This document shows positions 16,110 through 23,450 of a stretch of DNA of 23,682 nt, piece after piece; the first letter of the stretch is position 1; each line of letters starts with the position of its first letter. The position numbers and the translations under genes are program-made. Below the pieces are notes generated by a model that saw only the letters and a list, made by a program, of their open reading frames with translations, was not told where the DNA came from and did no database searches. Source of the stretch: Anaerolineales bacterium (GTDB taxonomy: Bacteria > Chloroflexota > Anaerolineae > Anaerolineales > Villigracilaceae); contig JANWWB010000113.1 in NCBI GenBank assembly GCA_025056515.1, positions 1 through 23,682 of the forward strand, in the 5' to 3' direction.

Positions 16110-17182
16110 CACAATCGTTGCGAGTGCTCGTTTTTGGAGCAGGTGCGATTGGAACATACATCGGCGGGGCATTAGCGCTTATCGGCTGCGCAGTGAGTTT
16201 TGTCGAACAGCCGGCTGCGGTGGAGGAGTTGCGCTGCCGCGGACTGACACTCGACCTGACGGCAGCTCGGCCATCCTCACGTCAGAGCCAGGTCCCCCCA
16301 GGTGTATATCATCTAAAAAGCCCACGGTTCTATCCTTCATTGGCCGAAGCGTTTAAAGCCGACTCTTATGATGTCGCCCTCTTTGCTCTGAAGTCGTTCG
16401 ATACCCCGGCAGCCATTCAGGCCATGCTCCCCTGGCGCGAACAAATGCCGCCAATTGTGTGCCTCTCGAATGGTGTAGAGAACGAACCGGCGTTAGAGGC
16501 TGTGCTGGGAGGAGGGCATGTTATTCCAGGCACGGTAACCTCTGCCATCGGACGGCGCGCCGTGGGTGAAATTGTCCTAGAGCGCTACCGGGGCGTGGGA
16601 TTGGCGGCGCATCCGCTTGCGTCCCGTCTCCTCGAAGCCATGAATCGAGCCGGCCTCAATGCTCGAATCTTCTCGAACCCAGCTGCTATGAAGTGGTCGA
16701 AACTCTTGACCAACCTGCCTGCCAATGCCACTTCGGCCATTCTGGACATGACTCCTGCCGAGGTGTTTGCCCATCCCGGCTTGTTCCGCCTAGAAATGGC
16801 TATGCTGCGTGAAGGGCTAGCCGTGATGCGTGCTTTAGGAACTCCGGTTGTCAACCTGCCCGGGACACCTGTTCGAGCTTTGGTTTTAGGAACACGCCTC
16901 CCCGAGATTTTGGCGCATCCCTTGATGCGAAAAGCAATAGGCAGTGGTCGAGGCGGGAAAATGCCCTCCTTTCACATTGACCTACATACCGGGCGCGGCC
17001 GCTCGGAAGTTGAATGGCTCAACGGAGCAGTAGTCCGCTATGGACAACAGACAAATATCCCGACTCCTGTCAATCATTTCCTCACCGAAACCCTCCTGGC
17101 CTTAACACGCCGCACTCTGCCGCTGGACGAGTTCAGGCGTCAACCGGAGAAACTACTTGCTCGCTTCGAGCAAACCTCCTAA
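16106..17182 (+). CDS. ketopantoate reductase family protein (PanE/ApbA-like)
   Basis: An NAD(P)H-dependent 2-oxoacid reductase fold of 358 aa. The N-terminal Rossmann motif VLVFGAGAIGTYIGG (GAGAIG at 11-16) and LSNGVENE in the middle are present. The family Lys lies in AMKWSKLLTNLPANATSAI, and the C terminus has an IDLHTGRGRSEVEWLNG motif with a conserved Glu. PanE makes pantoate for coenzyme A, but many paralogues have other substrates and no panB or panC is nearby, so I do not assign panE. The start is GTG at 16106, overlapping the previous stop by 4 nt, with AGGAG at 16091-16095. It follows the phosphatase as a coupled pair. Confidence 0.87.
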   Translation: MTQSLRVLVFGAGAIGTYIGGALALIGCAVSFVEQPAAVEELRCRGLTLDLTAARPSSRQSQVPPGVYHLKSPRFYPSLAEAFKADSYDVALFALKSFDTPAAIQAMLPWREQMPPIVCLSNGVENEPALEAVLGGGHVIPGTVTSAIGRRAVGEIVLERYRGVGLAAHPLASRLLEAMNRAGLNARIFSNPAAMKWSKLLTNLPANATSAILDMTPAEVFAHPGLFRLEMAMLREGLAVMRALGTPVVNLPGTPVRALVLGTRLPEILAHPLMRKAIGSGRGGKMPSFHIDLHTGRGRSEVEWLNGAVVRYGQQTNIPTPVNHFLTETLLALTRRTLPLDEFRRQPEKLLARFEQTS

Positions 17183-17223
17183 ATCTCAAAAGCAGGTTCT
17201 GCCCTGATAAGCTCAACCAATCT

Positions 17224-18930
17224 ATGACCCTAAACATCCAACTTGTCTCCCCGCGCGAAAGTGTCGAAGTTCATCTGCCGGATGGCCGTGTCCTCTGTGG
17301 GCCGCGCGGCGCTCCTGCCGCTGCTTTCATCCGGGCGATAGAAGAGACCTTGCCTGCACCGGCTGTGGCGGCCATCATCAATCATGAGCTGCGCGAGCTC
17401 ACATATCCTATTCAGATGGATTGTTTCCTCCAACCGGTCACCATGGCCGACTCAGATGGCTTATTGGTCTATCGGCGCTCGCTGACCTTTCTCTTGGAGA
17501 CTGTCTTTGCCTCTCACTTTCCCCAAGCTATTCTCTTCATTGACCATTCCATTTCAGCAGGCGGTTATTACTGCCATGTCAAACAACGGCCACCGCTCAC
17601 CCCCCAAGAGCTGATGTTCCTCGAAGCCGAAATGCGTCGTCTTGTGGAGGCCGATTTGCCTTTTGAGCGCCAAACCATGCCAGTAGAAGAGGCGATTGCC
17701 CACTTCGAGCGCAAAAACTATCCCGATAAAGTGGCACTTCTACGGCATCGTCGCAAACCCTATGTAACCCTCTACCGGCTGGGAGAACACCTCGACTATC
17801 ATCATGGGTACATGGTACCTTCCACCGGCTATCTGAAATGGTTTGCCCTCACTCCCACGGATAGCGGTTTTCTGCTTCGCTTTCCACGCCGCAGTGCTCC
17901 AACAACCATTGCTCCACCGAAAGAATATCCGAAGCTCCTGACTGCCTTCCGAGAGTATGGTGAGTGGCTCGAACGCTTGGGCATCGAAAACGTTGGCTCC
18001 TTAAATGCGGCCATCGAAGCCGGGCGCAGCCGTGAGATTATCTTGGTTTCCGAAGCGCTCCACGAGCAACGCATCGCTGAGATTGCCCGCCAGATTTATG
18101 AACGCCGCGATCAAGTGCGCATTGTCCTGATTTCCGGTCCTTCCTCATCTGGAAAGACGACGTTCTCCCGTCGCCTGGTGGTACAACTGTTGGCGCTTGG
18201 TCTGTCGCCGTTTGCGCTTGAACTGGATAATTATTTTGTCGATCGTGAAAAAACGCCGCGCGACGAGCAGGGCAATTATGATTTTGAAGCCCTAGAAGCC
18301 GTAGATTTAGAGTTGCTAGGCGACCATCTCAGCCGCCTGATTCGCGGCGAGACAGTGACCCTGCCGCGCTACGATTTCAAATCCGGGCGGCGCGTGACCG
18401 GCGAAACGCTGCGTCTCAACCCCGACCAGCTTATCATCCTGGAGGGGATTCATGGTCTCAACCCTCGCTTGCTCCCCGAAACGTTGACCCAACGCGCCTT
18501 TCGCATCTACGCGGCGGCCTTGACTCAGCTCAATCTCGATCGGCACAACCGCGTCTCCACCGCCGATACGCGTCTTATCCGCCGGATTGTGCGCGACGCT
18601 CGAGAACGCGGCTACAGCGCGCAGCAGACCATCGCCCGTTGGGATTCGGTCCGCCGTGGCGAGGAGCGCTATATCTTCCCTTACCAAGAAAACGCCGACG
18701 TGATGTTCAATTCAGCCTTGGTGTATGAACTTTCGGCCTTGCAACCCTTCGCCGAGCCGCTTCTGCGTCAGACACCTTATGGCTCGCCGGAATATATCGA
18801 AGCCAAACGATTGCTAGCCTTCCTAGAATGGTTTCAACCTATCGAAGCTGACCTGATTCCCGATAATTCCATCCTGCGAGAGTTTATCGGTGGATCGATC
18901 CTCAAGGACTTCAGAATCTGGAAGGCGTAG
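17224..18930 (+). CDS. nucleoside (uridine) kinase-like P-loop protein fused to ThrRS-like N-terminal domains
   Basis: A 568-aa protein. The N terminus (about 1-65, EVHLPDGRVLCGPRG) resembles a TGS domain. Residues 90-165 resemble the second N-terminal (editing-type, SAD) domain of threonyl-tRNA synthetase, with IDHSISAGGYYCHV and LTPQELMFLEAEMRRLVEADLP. A P-loop kinase of the uridine kinase/phosphoribulokinase type begins near 298, with Walker A GPSSSGKT (305-312), LELDNYFVDREKTPRDE and ARWDSVRRGEERYIFPYQ. This fusion is known in several bacterial phyla; its role may link nucleotide phosphorylation to translation stress, which is unproven. The ATG at 17224 is preferred because the longer frame overlaps the preceding gene by 169 nt. 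No strong ribosome site is seen. Confidence 0.88.
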   Translation: MTLNIQLVSPRESVEVHLPDGRVLCGPRGAPAAAFIRAIEETLPAPAVAAIINHELRELTYPIQMDCFLQPVTMADSDGLLVYRRSLTFLLETVFASHFPQAILFIDHSISAGGYYCHVKQRPPLTPQELMFLEAEMRRLVEADLPFERQTMPVEEAIAHFERKNYPDKVALLRHRRKPYVTLYRLGEHLDYHHGYMVPSTGYLKWFALTPTDSGFLLRFPRRSAPTTIAPPKEYPKLLTAFREYGEWLERLGIENVGSLNAAIEAGRSREIILVSEALHEQRIAEIARQIYERRDQVRIVLISGPSSSGKTTFSRRLVVQLLALGLSPFALELDNYFVDREKTPRDEQGNYDFEALEAVDLELLGDHLSRLIRGETVTLPRYDFKSGRRVTGETLRLNPDQLIILEGIHGLNPRLLPETLTQRAFRIYAAALTQLNLDRHNRVSTADTRLIRRIVRDARERGYSAQQTIARWDSVRRGEERYIFPYQENADVMFNSALVYELSALQPFAEPLLRQTPYGSPEYIEAKRLLAFLEWFQPIEADLIPDNSILREFIGGSILKDFRIWKA

Positions 18931-18977
18931 CAAATCCTTAGGTTTCTGGCTTGAACACGCTTAGACTGACTTGCAGC

Positions 18978-19541
18978 ATGGGCGTTTTAGAACTTCTGTT
19001 TCTCTCCCTCAGCATGGCAACCGATGCTTTTGCCGTCTGCCTAGGAGCCGGGACCAGCGGTTATATCTCCGGGCCGCGCCCCCACTTTCGCTTGGCATTC
19101 CACTTTGGACTGTTTCAATTCATCATGCCGGTGCTTGGTTGGTTGGCCGGTGTGACCATCGTTGAGCATATTCATCTCTTTGACCACTGGCTGGCATTTA
19201 GCTTGCTGGCTTTGGTCGGCGTGCGGATGATTCGCTCCGGATTGGCTCCAAACGATGCAAACACTGTCGGCGACTTCTCTCGCGGGTGGCAGATGGTCTT
19301 GCTTTCGATTGCCGTCAGCATAGATGCCCTTGCGGTTGGGCTTTCTCTAGCGCTGCTTGAAGTGTTCGTATGGTATCCGGCGATCGTCATCGGTGTCGTA
19401 ACGGGGCTGATGTCGCTTTTGGGGCTGCGCATTGGCCATTGCTTGGGTAAGCAATTCGGTAAGCGAATGGAAATCTTGGGTGGTTTGGTTCTCATCGGAA
19501 TTGGCGTCCGAATCGTGGCTTCTCACATGGCGGCAGGATAA
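18978..19541 (+). CDS. mntP: manganese efflux pump MntP
   Basis: A six-helix inner-membrane exporter that protects cells from excess Mn(II). Two related halves each carry a conserved Asp motif: [14 protein letters not shown] near the N terminus and [13 protein letters not shown] near residue 120. The C-terminal [14 protein letters not shown] helix is typical. The ATG at 18978 gives [18 protein letters not shown], the normal family start, and 188 aa; a TTG at 18951 would add nine polar residues that are not family-like. It lies 47 nt after the kinase fusion gene; the short gap cannot hold the yybP-ykoY manganese riboswitch often found before this gene. It faces the thiolase gene at its 3' end. 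Confidence 0.92.
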   Translation: MGVLELLFLSLSMATDAFAVCLGAGTSGYISGPRPHFRLAFHFGLFQFIMPVLGWLAGVTIVEHIHLFDHWLAFSLLALVGVRMIRSGLAPNDANTVGDFSRGWQMVLLSIAVSIDALAVGLSLALLEVFVWYPAIVIGVVTGLMSLLGLRIGHCLGKQFGKRMEILGGLVLIGIGVRIVASHMAAG

Positions 19542-19571
19542 AAAAGAGAGCGAGGCGGCGCCTCACTCTCT
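19540..19571 (-). terminator. terminator of the thiolase gene
   Basis: On the minus strand AGAGAG-T-GAGGC / GCCTC-G-CTCTCT (one mismatch, loop GCC) at 19571-19545 is followed by TTTTTT (19545-19540). The stop codon of the thiolase overlaps the first stem bases. On the plus strand no T run follows, so it works mainly for the minus strand but lies directly after the mntP stop. Confidence 0.8.
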
Positions 19572-20778
19572 ACCCCATCCATTCTACAATGGTTGCCTCA
19601 CCCTGGCCTACGCCCACACACAAGGTCGCCAAGCCGTATCTGACATTTCCACACCGTTTCATTTCGTGCAACAGGGTGGTCAGAATGCGCGCTCCCGAAC
19701 AGCCGAGTGGGTGTCCCAAGGCGATAGCTCCACCGTTGACGTTGACGCGTTCCGGTTCCAGGCCTAGCTCTTCGATGACGGCCAACGCCTGAACGGCAAA
19801 GGCCTCGTTCAGTTCTACCAAACCGATGTCGTCTAAGGAGAGACCGGCGCGGGCAAGGGCTTTTTGCGTCGCTGGGACGGGGCCTAATCCCATGATGCGA
19901 GGATGGACGCCCGCAGCAGCCGAAGCAACAAGGCGTGCCATCGGTTGCAGGCCGAGTTCCTGGGCCTTGTCTTCGCTCATTAAAAGCAGCGCAGCGGCGC
20001 CGTCGTTCAGGCCTGAGGAGTTGCCGGCGGTCACAGTTCCGCCTTCGCGGAAAGCCGGTTTGAGTTTAGCCAGGCTCTCTAGGGTGGTATCGCGGCGCGG
20101 ACGTTCATCGGTATCCACCACTTTAGGATCACCTTTACGCTGTGGGATGATCACCGGCACAATTTCCTCAGCAAATTTGCCCGAGTCGATAGCTGCAATC
20201 GCCCGTTGATGCGAACGAAGCGCAAACTCATCTTGTTTTTCGCGCGTGATGTGTGGTTTCATCTCGGCAATATTTTCTGCTGTCTCGCCCATCTGCTCAA
20301 TGCCGTATAGTTCTTTCATTTTGGGATTCGGATAGCGCCAGCCGAGCGCTGTATCCCAGGCAGTCAAGTTGCCAAAAGGATACCCGCTCTCTGCTTTCGG
20401 GAGCGAGTACGGCGCGCGGGACATCGATTCAACCCCACCGGCAATGAAAATCTCCCCCTCGCCGACGCGAATAGCGCGCGCAGCCATGTTGACTGCTGTC
20501 AGCCCCGAGGCGCACAGCCGGTTGACAGTCACGCCTCCAACTGTGACCGGCATGCCTGCCAGCAGAAGCGCCATACGCGCCACATTCCGGTTATCTTCCC
20601 CAGCCTGATTGGCGCAACCAAAGTAGACCTCTTCGACCAAAGTTGGGTCAAGATGATTGCGTTCCAGGATGGCGCGTATCACATGTGCAGCCAGGTCGTC
20701 CGGACGCACGGAGGCCAACGCTCCCCCCAAGGCCCCAATCGGGGTGCGAATAGCATCTACAATGACAGGTGTTTTCAT
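19570..20778 (-). CDS. acetyl-CoA acyltransferase (thiolase), 3-oxoadipyl-CoA thiolase-like
   Basis: Condenses or cleaves acyl-CoA in the cytoplasm. The 402-aa protein has the acyl-carrying Cys89 in VNRLCASG, the [11 protein letters not shown] motif, His356 in [10 protein letters not shown] and the second catalytic Cys387 in [27 protein letters not shown] and CVGVGQG strongly recall PcaF-type thiolases of aromatic degradation, but thiolases of fatty acid metabolism are close and no other pca or paa gene is present, so the substrate is open. The ATG at 20778 follows GGAG by 7 nt. It is downstream of the duplicated-domain protein by 21 nt in the same direction, and ends in a terminator. Confidence 0.92.
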   Translation of the reverse strand: MKTPVIVDAIRTPIGALGGALASVRPDDLAAHVIRAILERNHLDPTLVEEVYFGCANQAGEDNRNVARMALLLAGMPVTVGGVTVNRLCASGLTAVNMAARAIRVGEGEIFIAGGVESMSRAPYSLPKAESGYPFGNLTAWDTALGWRYPNPKMKELYGIEQMGETAENIAEMKPHITREKQDEFALRSHQRAIAAIDSGKFAEEIVPVIIPQRKGDPKVVDTDERPRRDTTLESLAKLKPAFREGGTVTAGNSSGLNDGAAALLLMSEDKAQELGLQPMARLVASAAAGVHPRIMGLGPVPATQKALARAGLSLDDIGLVELNEAFAVQALAVIEELGLEPERVNVNGGAIALGHPLGCSGARILTTLLHEMKRCGNVRYGLATLCVGVGQGEATIVEWMG

Positions 20779-20799
20779 GCGACAACTCCGCTGAAAAAA

Positions 20800-21336
20800 T
20801 TATGAGGTGGAAGAGACCAATTTGGACGTATCAATCTGGCCGATGAAGCAAATCCGCCGAACATTGACCATCACAGCTTCGCTCTCGAGCAAAACCTTCG
20901 GATTCGCTTGGATGGTCACAGTTGCCTTTGTCACCGGTAAGAACATATCGGCAGCGTCGGCCATAATATAAAGCAAATCCAACTGACCGGCAACATGAAT
21001 TTCCCCGCGGATCTCTAGCCCATCTTGAACAATGAAAATCCCATACCGTTCTTTTGGGTAAGCGATAAACCGCCGCGGCAACGGCACATGTTTCTGGGGG
21101 GGGTCAAAGGCTAGGACAATCTCTTTCTTGGGCACGACCGATGTCAGGCACTTTTGTAACACTTGCGATGGGTTTTGCAAGCGGGCAATGTTTGCATGTC
21201 GGATGACAATGTTATTCTCCCGTCGGTCATTCAGAAAGTCGGACAACCTTTGATCGCGCAGGAAAACGTTGCCGCTAATCATATGGTCGGAGGTAAAAAC
21301 CACAATCTGATATGACAAAGAACCTGTTGTAGACAT
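20800..21336 (-). CDS. unknown protein with two tandem copies of a ~62-residue domain
   Basis: A 178-aa protein without signal peptide or membrane segment. I do not recognise a named function. It holds two related halves. The first (about 9-72) has ISGNVFLRDQRLSDFLND, NNIVIRHANI and KKEIVLAFD. The second (about 96-160) has IRGEIHVAGQLDLLYIMAD, MFLPVTKATV and VNVRRICFIGQ. Both read as strand-GxV/I-x-L/F, then a DFLND-like helix, a strand, a segment with NP and a final hydrophobic strand. The ATG at 21336 has AGGAGG just upstream (4-nt spacer). It precedes the thiolase by 21 nt, so co-transcription is likely, but that does not reveal its job. Confidence 0.75.
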   Translation of the reverse strand: MSTTGSLSYQIVVFTSDHMISGNVFLRDQRLSDFLNDRRENNIVIRHANIARLQNPSQVLQKCLTSVVPKKEIVLAFDPPQKHVPLPRRFIAYPKERYGIFIVQDGLEIRGEIHVAGQLDLLYIMADAADMFLPVTKATVTIQANPKVLLESEAVMVNVRRICFIGQIDTSKLVSSTS

Positions 21337-21530
21337 GCCGCCTCCTGGATCAAACAACGCCAAAAATCTCGGCAAAGTTCTCTGGCAATATTCCAGAGCG
21401 AACACTTACAGACGATTTCTGCTTGGGACACTTTGGCGTCAGGTACAACCACAAACGAGAGTCTCTGCTGACCGTATTGCAAGCCTGTCAGCAGTTCCCC
21501 CACATAGAAACTCCCTTGCTCGTCTTTCAT
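21279..21530 (-). CDS. possible small ORF, 83 aa, unrecognised
   Basis: Starts MKDEQGSFYVGELLTGLQYG and has an AGGA site before its ATG. It lies just downstream of a good promoter and overlaps the next gene's start by 58 nt in another frame. The first 45 residues look like a plausible beta-rich protein, whereas the end is Cys/Trp-rich and looks like out-of-frame sequence. It may be a short regulatory ORF, a decayed gene or chance. No homologue comes to mind. Confidence 0.25.
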   Translation of the reverse strand: MKDEQGSFYVGELLTGLQYGQQRLSFVVVPDAKVSQAEIVCKCSLWNIARELCRDFWRCLIQEAACLQQVLCHIRLWFLPPTI

Positions 21531-21590
21531 CACTCGTCCTAAGGCGCGTCGCCCATCTTGACCCAAATGCTACGGCCCATCACGATGTCG

Positions 21591-21619
21591 ATTATACTCT
21601 GCGCCCGAATAGGGGGCAA
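21591..21619 (-). promoter_or_regulatory. promoter upstream of the unknown protein / thiolase unit
   Basis: TTGCCC (21619-21614), a 17-nt spacer and a perfect TATAAT (21596-21591) on the minus strand. Transcription would start near 21584. A 13-codon ORF (21580-21539, MGRSIWVKMGDAP) begins within a few bases of that point and may be a leader or chance. Confidence 0.65.
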
Positions 21620-21722
21620 CAAGCGCATCCAATCTGTACACCCTGAACAGACCAGGACGTGAGAATGGTAAGGTGTCCTCGTGAAGAACCTTGAACCGAT
21701 TTTTTCACACGAAAGCGGCAAG

Positions 21723-21758
21723 CAAAAACAATAGGACGAGAGCGTGGTCTCTCGTCCT
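21723..21758 (-). terminator. terminator of the serpin gene
   Basis: AGGACGAGAG (21733-21742) and CTCTCGTCCT (21749-21758) form a perfect 10-bp stem with a 6-nt loop. On the minus strand it is followed by ATTGTTTTTGC. It lies 50 nt after the serpin stop. Confidence 0.8.
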
Positions 21759-21807
21759 GTGAACGATCAGGGTAAGGCTGGATGGACGTGTAGTCCTCAG
21801 GTTGACT

Positions 21808-23106
21808 TTAGTCGGTTCCGTGGGTTGGATCGAGGACACGTCCCATGAAGAGTATCGTCCCTGTAGGGACATCTCGGATGACATAGAAGAAGGGACGATC
21901 AATGGTCAGAAGGATGCCCTCGTCGATTGGCATTGAGGTCACTCCAATTATGATGGAGGTAGCCGCCGCGGCTTCGGTACCCTTTTCATCGGTCGCGATA
22001 AAAGCTTTATGTAAGGCAGTAGTGATATACAAATCACGCTTCCCATCTATACCGGAAAAGTCAGCCCGATTGGGGTCAAAGGCATCATGCATCCCTAATG
22101 TGGTCAGCAGAGCGACCAGATTATGATCGTTGTCGAACTTGAATTTAGGCATGGACAAGCGAACCATCTGTGGTTGTAAGGCCGAGACAATTTGGTTGTA
22201 ACGTTCTGCCGTCCATTCCGCCTCAAAGGCTTCAAAGGTACCTTGATCGGGGACAATCACAATCATTTCAACCAAGCCACCCTTATAGGGTAGAGCAACA
22301 GCTTGCCAACCCTCCCCTGCGGCGTAAGAGAATGGTGTGGCCTGGTCAACCGACATCATCGGGACATTGACCGTTTGCCCATTTAGGAGATAAAACGGAC
22401 GGTCTGCGGTCTTATCTGGGTCGAATTCAAATTGCCAGGTGGCCTTAAAGTAGATGGCGTTAACCAACACGAAGCGGGTGAGCGGATCAATCATGCCGGG
22501 GGGAATCATGTTGCGAATGCGCTTTTGGGTCTGGTCAGAAACCCAATCATTGATTTGTCGACGCGCTGCTTCTGGGGCGGACTCAAAATCCACCAAACGC
22601 ATTCCCGCACCGTAGTGAGTGGCCAGCAAATCAAGGTAATCCGGCAAGAACGACCAGTTTTTCTGTCCCCAGAGCGAATTGGCAAGGCTGAGTTGAAACC
22701 GATCTGCTTCCTCTACTCCTTCGACCTCCAACGAGCGCTGGTCTAAGTCAAGGCTGAGAGCGTTGAAGGCTGGATGAAGACGTTCGGGCGCCAGGGTGTA
22801 ATGCATAGCCTGAGCCATCTGAGTAGCTGTTTCCCCGCGCGCGCCAGCATAGGTCATCGCGAATGCCAACGAAATGCTGTAAGGCGAATAGACCAAGTTT
22901 GGATTGTCGCCACGACGCATCTGCTGATACAGGTCGAACGCAAAAGCAGTGTTGCCGGCGGTTAACTCCTGTATGTCAGAAACAGAAGCCTGGGGATTTG
23001 TGTTTCGTGGGAGAGAAGAAGCCGCAACGGTCGCTCCCCCGCAAGCGGATAAGAACAGCGAAGCAGCTGCTAGAGCAACCATAAGAACATAAAGTTTGTG
23101 TTTCAT
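21808..23106 (-). CDS. serpin-family protease inhibitor, lipoprotein
   Basis: A 432-aa serpin on the outer face of the membrane. The signal peptide ends in the lipobox FLSAC. The fold markers NLVYSPYSISLAFAM, FVLVNAIYFKATW and LHKAFIATDEKGTEAAAATS are present. The reactive-loop hinge from P17 (EKGTEAAAA) keeps Thr at P14 and small residues at P12-P9, so the protein should be an inhibitory serpin. Counting gives P1 Thr390 and P1' Ser391, near VTSMP, which would suit an elastase- or subtilisin-like protease; a shift of one or two residues is possible. The ATG at 23106 is chosen over the one at 23112 because GGAGG lies 6 nt before the former and touches the latter. No terminator lies between tRNA-Ile and this gene. 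Confidence 0.93.
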   Translation of the reverse strand: MKHKLYVLMVALAAASLFLSACGGATVAASSLPRNTNPQASVSDIQELTAGNTAFAFDLYQQMRRGDNPNLVYSPYSISLAFAMTYAGARGETATQMAQAMHYTLAPERLHPAFNALSLDLDQRSLEVEGVEEADRFQLSLANSLWGQKNWSFLPDYLDLLATHYGAGMRLVDFESAPEAARRQINDWVSDQTQKRIRNMIPPGMIDPLTRFVLVNAIYFKATWQFEFDPDKTADRPFYLLNGQTVNVPMMSVDQATPFSYAAGEGWQAVALPYKGGLVEMIVIVPDQGTFEAFEAEWTAERYNQIVSALQPQMVRLSMPKFKFDNDHNLVALLTTLGMHDAFDPNRADFSGIDGKRDLYITTALHKAFIATDEKGTEAAAATSIIIGVTSMPIDEGILLTIDRPFFYVIRDVPTGTILFMGRVLDPTHGTD

Positions 23107-23174
23107 GAGCATCCTCCGAATGATAATTTACATCCCCCAGACGAATCCATTCACCGTTTTGTTTCCGCCCAAGG

Positions 23175-23247
23175 TGGGCCCGGCTGGATTCGAACCAGCG
23201 ACCAAGCGATTATGAGTCGCCTGCTCTCACCGCTGAGCTACGGGCCC
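23175..23247 (-). tRNA. tRNA-Ile2(CAT), lysidine type
   Basis: A 73-nt tRNA with acceptor GGGCCCG/CGGGCCC, discriminator A, and anticodon loop CTCATAA (CAT). The anticodon-stem to T-arm region (GGCGACTCATAATCGCTTGG) matches my memory of E. coli ileX tRNA-Ile2 rather than elongator or initiator Met. It would be changed to lysidine-34 by TilS to read AUA. The 1-72 pair is intact, so it is not an initiator. CCA is not encoded. Confidence 0.9.
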
Positions 23248-23266
23248 ATGTTTCACGAAAAGAATA

Positions 23267-23322
23267 AACAGTTATCAGTGACCAGTGGACGTTCGTGACT
23301 GATGACTGATAACTGCTCACTG
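23267..23322. repeat. phased heptamer palindrome between tRNA-Ile2 and tRNA-Gly
   Basis: Eight consecutive 7-nt units in perfect phase: AACAGTT, ATCAGTG, ACCAGTG, GACGTTC, then GTGACTG, ATGACTG, ATAACTG and CTCACTG. The left units carry CAGT and the right units ACTG, so the whole is a palindrome. The arms CAGTTATCAGT (23269-23279) and ACTGATAACTG (23305-23315) pair perfectly, and CAGT/ACTG pairs inside. Confidence 0.85.
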
Positions 23323-23329
23323 AACTAGG

Positions 23330-23401
23330 AGCGGGCGACGGGATTCGAACCCGCGAATATCAGCTTGGAAGGCTGATGCCTTACCGCTTGGCCACGCCCG
23401 C
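23330..23401 (-). tRNA. tRNA-Gly(TCC)
   Basis: A 72-nt tRNA reading GGA/GGG. The acceptor is GCGGGCG/CGCCCGC with discriminator T. The anticodon stem TCAGC/GCTGA encloses CTTCCAA (TCC). The T arm is GCGGGTTCGAATCCCGT. CCA is not encoded. It is the first gene after a strong promoter, and tRNA-Ile2 follows 82 nt downstream. Confidence 0.96.
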
Positions 23402-23412
23402 ACGGGATTGTG

Positions 23413-23441
23413 ATTTTACCTTGAGGTGCAGAGATGGTCAA
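23413..23441 (-). promoter_or_regulatory. promoter of the tRNA-Gly / tRNA-Ile2 unit
   Basis: TTGACC (23441-23436), a 17-nt spacer and TAAAAT (23418-23413) on the minus strand, 11 nt before the tRNA-Gly 5' end. Each box has five of six consensus bases. Confidence 0.85.
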
Positions 23442-23450
23442 GAATTAGGA

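Noticed and set aside
18931..18977. yybP-ykoY manganese riboswitch before mntP
   Set aside because: Only 47 nt are available and no matching stem pattern is seen.
23275..23322. CRISPR-like short repeats
   Set aside because: The repeats are 7 nt, in tandem and without spacers; this is a heptamer palindrome, not a CRISPR array.
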